From assembly GCF_900461455.1 (NCBI RefSeq), contig NZ_UGIA01000001.1, positions 930,001 to 994,000 of the forward strand: 64,000 bases of DNA. The letters are read 5' to 3'. The position numbers and the translations under genes are program-made. Below the pieces are notes generated by a model that made no database searches, was not told where the DNA came from, and saw only the letters and a program-made list of their open reading frames with translations. Positions 57,855-64,000 of this stretch are shown in pieces. The stretch comes from Helicobacter acinonychis. GTDB lineage: Bacteria; Campylobacterota; Campylobacteria; Campylobacterales; Helicobacteraceae. Positions within the stretch are counted from its first letter, which is position 1. The number at the start of each line of letters is the position of its first letter.

Positions 57855-58889
57855 ATGGCATTACTATTCACAGGGGCATGCGGATACATAGGCTCGCATA
57901 CCGCAAGGGCGTTTTTAGAAAATACCACAGAAAACATCATTATTGTAGATGATTTAAGCACCGGTTTTTTAGAGCATATCAAAGCATTGGAGCATTACTA
58001 CCTTAATAGAGTCATGTTTATTCAAGCGAATTTGAATGAGACGCAAAAATTAGACGCATTTTTGAATAAGCAACAATTACAAGATCCTATTGAGACTATC
58101 TTACACTTTGGGGCTAAAATCTCCGTAGAAGAATCAATGCACTTGCCTTTAGAATACTACACCAACAACACGCTTAACACTTTAGAGCTTGTCAAACTTT
58201 GCTTGAAACACCACATCAAGCGTTTTATTTTTTCTTCCACAGCCGTGGTTTATGGCGAGTCCAATTCAAGCTTGAACGAAGAAAGCCCCTTAAACCCCAT
58301 CAATCCTTATGGAGCGTCTAAAATGATGAGTGAGAGAATTTTATTAGACGCTTCTAAAGTGGCGGATTTTAACTGCGTTATTTTGCGCTATTTCAATGTG
58401 GCTGGGGCATGCATGCAAAATGATTATACTACGCCCTACACTTTGGGTCAGCGCACCCTAAACGCCACACATTTAATCAAAATTGCATGCGAATGCGCGG
58501 TGGGGAAAAGGAAAAAAATGGGGATTTTTGGCACCGATTACCCCACAAGAGATGGCACATGCATTAGGGATTATATCCATGTAGATGATTTGGCTAATGC
58601 ACATTTAGCGAGCTATCGGGCTCTTTTAGAACAAAATAAGAGCGAAATTTATAATGTCGGCTACAATCAAGGGCATAGCGTGAAAGAAGTGATTAATAAG
58701 GTTAAAGAAATCTCAAACAACGATTTTTTAGTAGAGATTTTAGACAAACGACAAGGCGATCCAGCAAGCCTTATTGCCAATAACGCTAAAATCTTACAAA
58801 ACACCTCTTTCAAACCCCTTTATAACAACCTAGACACCATCATCAAAAGCGCTTTGGCTTGGGAAGAACACCTTTTAAGATTTCAATAA
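57855..58889 (+). CDS. galE: UDP-glucose 4-epimerase
   Basis: A 344-residue short-chain dehydrogenase: NAD motif TGACGYIGSHTARAF, catalytic Ser in FSSTAVVYGE and YxxxK in NPYGASKMMSE. It provides UDP-galactose for LPS; this links functionally to the GT8 transferase at 38838. Start ATG 57855. Its end overlaps truA on the other strand by 7 bp. Confidence 0.94.
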   Translation: MALLFTGACGYIGSHTARAFLENTTENIIIVDDLSTGFLEHIKALEHYYLNRVMFIQANLNETQKLDAFLNKQQLQDPIETILHFGAKISVEESMHLPLEYYTNNTLNTLELVKLCLKHHIKRFIFSSTAVVYGESNSSLNEESPLNPINPYGASKMMSERILLDASKVADFNCVILRYFNVAGACMQNDYTTPYTLGQRTLNATHLIKIACECAVGKRKKMGIFGTDYPTRDGTCIRDYIHVDDLANAHLASYRALLEQNKSEIYNVGYNQGHSVKEVINKVKEISNNDFLVEILDKRQGDPASLIANNAKILQNTSFKPLYNNLDTIIKSALAWEEHLLRFQ

Positions 58890-59611
58890 TGCACCCTATG
58901 TAAATACAATCCGTTAGCCATTATGGGCGTTCTTATGGTGGCTTTGATGTTATTGATTTGTGTTTTAATTTCAGCGAGCGTGATTTTTTCTAAGGAGTAT
59001 TGAACGCATGCTTGCATGATCAAACGCACGCTAGAGCGCAAAAACGCATCGCCGATAATTTTAAACACTACGCACTCATGCCCCATGATAGAAGCCTTAT
59101 AAGCAAACGCGTTAAAAATGATGCGTTTGGGGTTGGTTGCCGCCCCGCCTTCTTTTTTAAACATGGAAAAATCATGCTTGCCTATAAATTGCTTTAAAGC
59201 GGTGTTTAATGAATCTAATGATCCATAATCCCCACAAGCGATATAAGGTGCTAAAAAAGGTGTTTTTAAACTTTTAGTTAAAAGGTAGCGATACGCTCTT
59301 TTTTGAGCGTCAAAACGAGCATGGAAATTTTTTTCTTCTAATTTTTTTAAGACAATATGCGGAGCGAGTTTAGGGGCTAGATAATAAAACAACTTATCAG
59401 CACTCCAGTGTTTTTGAGCATGAAAAGATAGCACTTGATTGTTTGCATGCACGCCTTTATCGGTGCGACCGGCTGCAATCACTACGCTTTTAATCCCTAG
59501 CAAATTTAGAGCGCTTTCAATTTTATCTTGCACGCCAAGTTTGTCAGGCTGTTTGGCATAGCCTAAAAAATACGCCCCATCATAAGCGATAGTAGCCTTA
59601 AAACAACGCAT
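58883..59611 (-). CDS. truA: tRNA pseudouridine(38-40) synthase
   Basis: A 242-residue TruA: N-terminal KATIAYDGAYFLGYAKQP, catalytic Asp in AAGRTDKGVHANNQVLSF, and the FHARFDAQKRAYRYLL segment. It modifies the tRNA anticodon arm. It is the last gene of the nrdB, pcm, lptF/G, truA set, with 1 bp to the preceding stop. Confidence 0.94.
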   Translation of the reverse strand: MRCFKATIAYDGAYFLGYAKQPDKLGVQDKIESALNLLGIKSVVIAAGRTDKGVHANNQVLSFHAQKHWSADKLFYYLAPKLAPHIVLKKLEEKNFHARFDAQKRAYRYLLTKSLKTPFLAPYIACGDYGSLDSLNTALKQFIGKHDFSMFKKEGGAATNPKRIIFNAFAYKASIMGHECVVFKIIGDAFLRSSVRLIMQACVQYSLEKITLAEIKTQINNIKATIRTPIMANGLYLHRVHY

Positions 59612-59612
59612 T

Positions 59613-60650
59613 TTAATAACGCTTTAAAATGAATTTTCTAAACAACAAATAAGAGGCAAACGCCCAAATAAAGGGGAAGATAAAGGTCATCAAAAACAAA
59701 TCGGTAGAAATCACATGCACCATTAAAAAATAAATCCCAACCGCCCCAAGGACATAGAAATAACTCCAATTCGTTTTGAATCGTGGGTTGGCGATACCAA
59801 ATAAAGGGATTAAAAACACGCTCGCTAAAGGGAATAATGAAACCAAAATCGCTTGAGAAAAACGGCGTTTTTGACTTTTATTAGCGCTTTTACCAAAAGC
59901 TCTTTTCCAATAACCTAAATAATCCGTGCCTTGCAAATAAGACGCATCGTTAGCGTTAAACGACTTGAGCTTGTTGCGTAAATGCAATTCCTCAAAATCA
60001 ATTTTACGCATTTTATCGCCTTGAGTGAAATACGCATGCCCTTTGTATAAATTCAATTCAAACACGCCATTTTGGTTGTTAATATTGCCTTTTTGAGCCA
60101 AAATAAAGCTTTCTTGAGAGAGACTTTTATTAGAAAAAAGCACCAAATTATCATAGGAATTGTTTTCAGCCTTATCCACATACACGAGCCAATCGCCTAA
60201 TTTTTGCCCAAACTCGCCCACTCTTATATTAATGTCAATCTTGTCCTTTTTTTGATGCAAAAACCCATAATAAGCGCTCTTGGAAGTGGGGATTAAAACA
60301 AGCGAAAACACCAATAAAATCGCACTCACTAAAATACTTAATGGCACAAACGCTTTAGTCATTTTTTTAGGCGAAACCCCTAAAGAAAAAAAGACTAATA
60401 GTTCATGGTCATAACTAAGCCTTGAAAGTCCCAAAGCACAAGCCGCAAAAAAAGTGATCGGCAAAATAAAAAAGATAGTTCCAGGCAAGGAATACAAAAA
60501 AAGTTGCACTAGATCCAAAAAGCTCACTTTAATCACAAGTGTTACGCTTGCGATACTAATTAATAGCACGATAGAAGAGATAAAAAACAGTACTAAAAAG
60601 AAAGAAAAAAAGACTTGCGAAACCGCCATAAAAAGGTAGCGTTTAACCAT
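59613..60650 (-). CDS. LptF/LptG-family LPS export permease
   Basis: A 345-residue membrane protein with helices at about residues 10-35, 48-72, 90-115 and three near the C-terminus (about 265-340), with a large periplasmic beta domain between. This is the LptF/G topology (YjgP/YjgQ family) of the transporter extracting LPS from the inner membrane. Which of F or G cannot be settled here. ATG 60650 (MVKRYLFMAV) is chosen; an upstream ATG at 60683 overlaps pcm more. Confidence 0.88.
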   Translation of the reverse strand: MVKRYLFMAVSQVFFSFFLVLFFISSIVLLISIASVTLVIKVSFLDLVQLFLYSLPGTIFFILPITFFAACALGLSRLSYDHELLVFFSLGVSPKKMTKAFVPLSILVSAILLVFSLVLIPTSKSAYYGFLHQKKDKIDINIRVGEFGQKLGDWLVYVDKAENNSYDNLVLFSNKSLSQESFILAQKGNINNQNGVFELNLYKGHAYFTQGDKMRKIDFEELHLRNKLKSFNANDASYLQGTDYLGYWKRAFGKSANKSQKRRFSQAILVSLFPLASVFLIPLFGIANPRFKTNWSYFYVLGAVGIYFLMVHVISTDLFLMTFIFPFIWAFASYLLFRKFILKRY

Positions 60651-60669
60651 TTTAATCTTTTTCCACTTT

Positions 60670-61299
60670 TTATTGCACCCCATCTACAACAGGCACAAAT
60701 GAGCATTTTTCTAGCACTTTTTGGACGCACAAGGTGTTATTTTGCTTCACGAATCGTTTGATCACTTGCTCGTTATTTTCTTGAATGGGTGCAACTAAAA
60801 TCCCACCTTCTTCAAGCTGATCAATAAGTGCTTGCGGGATAGTAGTCGCGCAAGCAGAGAATAAAATCCTATCATAAGGAGCGTATTGCTCCCAGCCTTT
60901 ATTCCCATCAGCAAATTTGACATGAACATTTTCTAAACCCAAATTTTTAAGGCGCAAACGCGCTTCTATATACAGGCTTTCAATCCTTTCAACGCTAAAA
61001 ACACGCCTAAAAATTTGAGACAGCACCGCCGCTTGATAGCCACTTCCGCAGCCAATTTCTAGCACACTATCCACATGATCGATTTCTAGGTATTGCGTCA
61101 TTTTAGCCACGGTTAGGGGCGAAGAAATATATTGTTGTGCCTGCATGGAAAGAGCGTTCAAAGTGTAAGCAAAATGCTTGAAAGGGGCTGGCACAAAGAT
61201 CTCTCTTTCAATACTCTCCATGGCCTTTCTCACTTTAGGGTGCAAATGAAAACGCTTATGGATTTCTTCACACATCAAATGGTTTTTGATACTATTCAA
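60670..61299 (-). CDS. pcm: protein-L-isoaspartate O-methyltransferase
   Basis: A 209-residue SAM methyltransferase. The SAM loop [19 protein letters not shown], the substrate segment [19 protein letters not shown] and post-motif [18 protein letters not shown] are typical. It repairs isoaspartyl damage in proteins. It begins 9 bp after nrdB. Confidence 0.93.
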   Translation of the reverse strand: MNSIKNHLMCEEIHKRFHLHPKVRKAMESIEREIFVPAPFKHFAYTLNALSMQAQQYISSPLTVAKMTQYLEIDHVDSVLEIGCGSGYQAAVLSQIFRRVFSVERIESLYIEARLRLKNLGLENVHVKFADGNKGWEQYAPYDRILFSACATTIPQALIDQLEEGGILVAPIQENNEQVIKRFVKQNNTLCVQKVLEKCSFVPVVDGVQ

Positions 61300-61308
61300 A
61301 CAAACCCC

Positions 61309-62334
61309 TTAAAAATCATCAAAACTCACGCTCCCTTTAGCGTAATTGCTCACCCTAGCTTCAAAGAAATTAGAGCGTTGCTCATTGAAACTTGAAAAGC
61401 TTTCTACCCATTTAATGGGGTGTTGGACGCCATAAATTTTAGCGATACCCACCTTACTCAAACGGCTATCCGCTAAAAACTGGATGTATTGCTCAATCAA
61501 GCTTGAGGTAAGCCCTAAAATCTTACCTTGCGTGATATAATCCCCCCACGAAGCTTCAATTTTTACCGCTTTTTTAAACATCTCTATGACTTCATCAATC
61601 AATTGCGGTGTGAATAAATCCGCTCTTTCATTCCTTAAAGCGTTGATCATGTTTTGGAATAAGATCAAATGCGTCACCTCATCTCTTTGGATAAAACGAA
61701 TCATTTGCGCTGATCCGAGCATTTTACCACTCCTAGCCAAAGTGTAAAAATAGCTAAACCCGCTATAAAAATAAATCCCCTCTAAAATTTGATTCGCAAA
61801 AAGTGCTTTGAGGATGTTTTCTTCTGTGGGGTTTTTGGCTAATTCCATATACACCTGCGCGATATAATCATTCTTGCTTTTTAATTGCATGTCATTACGC
61901 CACATGTCATAAATCTCTTCGGTATTAGCGCTAATGCTTTCTACCATCACCGCATACGCATGGCTGTGTAAGGCTTCTTCATAAGCTTGACGCACCAAGC
62001 ACAAATTAATCTCTGGACTGGTGATAAAGGGATTGACATTATCAATTAAATTATTGGTTTGCAAGCTATCCATAAAGATGAGTTGCGCTAAAGCTCTGTC
62101 ATAGCCGATCTTTTCTTCTGCACTTAATTTTAAATAATCTCTTTTATCATCATTCATGCTCACTTCTTCAGCAAACCAGGTGTTAGCGAGCATCGTTTTC
62201 CATAAATGATCCGCCCATTGATACTTGATTTTATTCAAATCAAACATGCTTGTAGGATTGCCCCCAAAAATCTTTCTTTCATTCACACTTTCTGTAGAAT
62301 CGGGGTTGTAAATTTTCTTGCGTAAAACTTCCAT
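61309..62334 (-). CDS. nrdB: ribonucleotide reductase beta subunit
   Basis: A 341-residue class I R2 subunit: carboxylate/His ligands in [24 protein letters not shown]-type and [15 protein letters not shown] regions, and the R1-binding C-terminal SFDDF. It supplies the radical for dNTP synthesis. First gene of the set; ribosome site AAGGAAC precedes ATG 62334. Confidence 0.95.
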   Translation of the reverse strand: MEVLRKKIYNPDSTESVNERKIFGGNPTSMFDLNKIKYQWADHLWKTMLANTWFAEEVSMNDDKRDYLKLSAEEKIGYDRALAQLIFMDSLQTNNLIDNVNPFITSPEINLCLVRQAYEEALHSHAYAVMVESISANTEEIYDMWRNDMQLKSKNDYIAQVYMELAKNPTEENILKALFANQILEGIYFYSGFSYFYTLARSGKMLGSAQMIRFIQRDEVTHLILFQNMINALRNERADLFTPQLIDEVIEMFKKAVKIEASWGDYITQGKILGLTSSLIEQYIQFLADSRLSKVGIAKIYGVQHPIKWVESFSSFNEQRSNFFEARVSNYAKGSVSFDDF

Positions 62335-62524
62335 TTGGTTCCTTATTTTTGCTTAAAAACTATCTATTAACAGTCTTATTAGAATACCTTAAAAGAATTT
62401 AAAACCCCCTAAAAGCAAACAAAAACTCAAATTTTTCAATTTTTTTCAGTATTTTTAAAGGATTAAAAAACTAGAATGTCGCTTCTTTATTTTCTATTCT
62501 TATATTATATATACGCGATGGTGT

Positions 62525-62609
62525 GCGGAAGTGGCGAAATTGGTAGACGCACTAGACTTAGGATCTAGCGCCGCAAGGCATGAAGGTTCGATTCCTTTCT
62601 TCCGCACCA
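62525..62609 (+). tRNA. tRNA-Leu (anticodon TAG)
   Basis: An 85-base type II tRNA: acceptor GCGGAAG/CTTCCGC, anticodon stem CTAGA/TCTAG with loop CTTAGGA, a variable arm (GCGCCGCAAGGCAT), T loop TTCGATT and encoded CCA. Confidence 0.95.
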
Positions 62610-62954
62610 CGACTTTAGTTTTTCACTTACCGCTTATTGTGATAGCTTGCTTTAAACTTGTTTGATTACCATAATCTTTAACAATATTACCCAACCACCA
62701 AATGAAAAAGCGTTGTAAAGCACTTATATGTGGAAACCATCATAATGGGTTTAGCGCTGCATGTTAGCCATTAAAGTTCAAAAAAGAGTATATTTTTCAC
62801 AAATTAAATTTTTTTGGCGTTTAAAATCCATTTTTCTCATCCTATGCATTACTTTACATACTACAATACTCTAAATTTAAGAATAATAAAAACCAAAGAA
62901 TAGATTTATCATTAAGGGCGTTTGTGTTTATCAATCTCATTTTAGGAGGTGCTC
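62610..62954. other. 345-bp gap with the promoter of the outer membrane gene
   Basis: No gene seen between tRNA-Leu and the outer membrane gene. A -10-like TACAAT at 62862-62867 lies 87 bp upstream of the ATG at 62955, and a strong AGGAGG ribosome site is at 62944-62949. Confidence 0.45.
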
Positions 62955-64000
62955 ATGAAAAAATCATGGCAGGCGTTTCTATTCTGTGGAGCGGTTTTTA
63001 ACGCTTCTTTGCAAGGTTTTGAAGCCAAACTCAATGGCTTTGTGGATCAATCTAGCACGATTGGTTTCAACCAACACAAGATTAATAAAGCAAGAGGCAT
63101 CTATCCTATGCAACAATTTGCAACGATTGCGGGTTATTTAGGGCTTGGTTTTAACCTACTACCTAAAAAAGTGTCCGATCATGCCTTAAAAGGCAAAATA
63201 GGAGGCATGGTAGGGTCCATTTTCTATGACGGCACGAAGAAGTTTGAAGACGGCTCTGTGGCTTATAATCTCTTTGGTTATTATGATGGGTTTATGGGGG
63301 GTTATACAAATATCTTACAAACCGATGATTTAGCGACAGCAAACAGAAAATACAACGAAAATGTCCGCAACTATGTCTTTAGCGATGCGTATTTAGAATA
63401 CAGCTATAAAGATTATTTTGAATTTAAAGGTGGGCGCTATCTCTCCACCATGCCTTTTAAGAGCGGTCAAACGCAAGGCTTTCAGGTCTCTGGGCAATAC
63501 AAAAAAGCACGCTTGACTTGGTTTAGCTCTTTTGGGAGGGCGTTCGCTTATGGCTCGTTTATGATGGATTGGTTTGCCGCTAGGACCACTTATAGCGGTG
63601 GCTTTACCAAAAACGATAAAGGGGGTTATGACAAGCATGGGGAGAAGGTGCTTTATGGCACGCATGCGGTGCAGCTCACTTATAATCCACAGCGTTTTGT
63701 TGTAGAGGCTTTTTATTACCTTTCGCCTCAAATTTTCAACGCTCCAGGCGTTAAGGTTGGTTGGAACTCTAACCCTAACTTTAGCGGCACAGGCTTTCGC
63801 TCGGATACGACTATCACAGGGTTTTTCCCTATCTACTACCCTTGGATGATCGTTAAGGCTAATGGGAGTCCGGTGTATAGATACGACACCCCAGCCACTC
63901 GATATGGGCAAAATCTCATGATCCGCCAACGCTTCGATATAAACAATTACAATGTATCAATCGCCTTTTATCAAGTCTTTCAAAACGCTAATGGTTGGAT
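62955..64000 (+). CDS. Hof-type outer membrane protein, N-terminal part (runs off right edge)
   Basis: A frame of 348 codons is open from ATG 62955 to the edge. Signal peptide of about 22 residues (KKSWQAFLFCGAVFNASLQG), then a porin-like barrel: GFVDQSSTIGFNQHKI, YLEYSYKDYFEFKGGRYLS, MPFKSGQTQGFQVSGQYK. These are features of the Helicobacter Hof family (OprD-like porins). Which member cannot be told without the C-terminus. A large open frame on the opposite strand (63393-63929) is its shadow. Confidence 0.85.
   Translation, partial: MKKSWQAFLFCGAVFNASLQGFEAKLNGFVDQSSTIGFNQHKINKARGIYPMQQFATIAGYLGLGFNLLPKKVSDHALKGKIGGMVGSIFYDGTKKFEDGSVAYNLFGYYDGFMGGYTNILQTDDLATANRKYNENVRNYVFSDAYLEYSYKDYFEFKGGRYLSTMPFKSGQTQGFQVSGQYKKARLTWFSSFGRAFAYGSFMMDWFAARTTYSGGFTKNDKGGYDKHGEKVLYGTHAVQLTYNPQRFVVEAFYYLSPQIFNAPGVKVGWNSNPNFSGTGFRSDTTITGFFPIYYPWMIVKANGSPVYRYDTPATRYGQNLMIRQRFDINNYNVSIAFYQVFQNANGW

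Noticed and set aside
63393-63929. A 178-codon minus-strand frame at the right end
   Set aside because: It lies wholly inside the outer membrane protein frame that runs off the edge, and its Arg/Pro-rich translation has no plausible start signal or fold.

Overview
The window looks like chromosome of a gastric Helicobacter very close to H. pylori. The protein sequences read as H. pylori orthologues: HpaA-like lipoprotein, HcpC, CheAY fusion, Entner-Doudoroff cluster, four-subunit pyruvate:ferredoxin oxidoreductase, H. pylori-type outer membrane proteins. However, the urease pair present here is not ureAB of the H. pylori nickel operon but a second, divergent pair, ureA2/ureB2. That pair is known from Helicobacters of carnivores (H. 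mustelae, H. felis, H. acinonychis). An H. pylori-like backbone plus ureA2B2 plus freshly decayed genes points to H. acinonychis or a very close relative. The species call is inference.

Layout. 0-3 kb: start of an M48 protease (left edge), a two-helix membrane protein, a doubly broken secreted SPOR-like gene, a candidate 32-residue membrane protein and four tRNA genes (Arg, Arg, His, Pro). 3-8.6 kb (minus strand): HpaA paralogue, a hypothetical gene with guaA, a candidate structured RNA, then hinT / NifS-like / coiled-coil protein. 8.7-25.2 kb (plus strand): pheST, aroA, ispH, rpsA, hypothetical, serA, ubiD, yggS, LpxH-like phosphoesterase, cheV, cheAY, cheW. 25.5-28.1 kb: ureA2B2 with its own promoter, a NikR-like operator over the -35 region and a terminator. 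28.1-29.3 kb: truncated DUF3519-type gene. 29.3-37.5 kb: AsmA-like protein, hcpC, then divergent edd-eda and zwf-pgl-glk (Entner-Doudoroff and glucose entry). 37.7-42.3 kb: zinc alcohol dehydrogenase, a GT8 glycosyltransferase behind a 16-base poly-T promoter tract, two outer membrane proteins. 42.5-50 kb: porCDAB, purB, an outer membrane protein, uvrB. 50-52.9 kb: a small hypothetical and a second DUF3519-type gene split by a stop codon. 52.9-57.4 kb: two small (ZapB/ZapA-like) genes, priA, cmoA, sodB, and a thiol peroxidase (tpx) pseudogene. 57.5-64 kb: tRNA-Ala, tRNA-Ile, galE, the nrdB-pcm-lptF/G-truA set, tRNA-Leu and the start of a Hof-type outer membrane protein.

The genes are mostly housekeeping. 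The parts most worth attention are: (1) the accessory urease ureA2B2 without any accessory genes, with a predicted nickel-repressor site; (2) about 1 kb of indel-free direct repeat (28131-29131 and 51785-52785), 23,654 bp apart, inside two DUF3519-type gene remnants; (3) recent gene decay (tpx, SPOR-like gene, DUF3519 gene); (4) a promoter-to-terminator stretch with nested hairpins at about 6085-6278; (5) a homopolymeric, probably phase-variable promoter at 40132-40147. Compared with my memory of H. pylori 26695 gene order, blocks from several places are joined, so several rearrangement junctions lie here. I recognise no insertion-sequence transposase, CRISPR array, prophage or rRNA gene.
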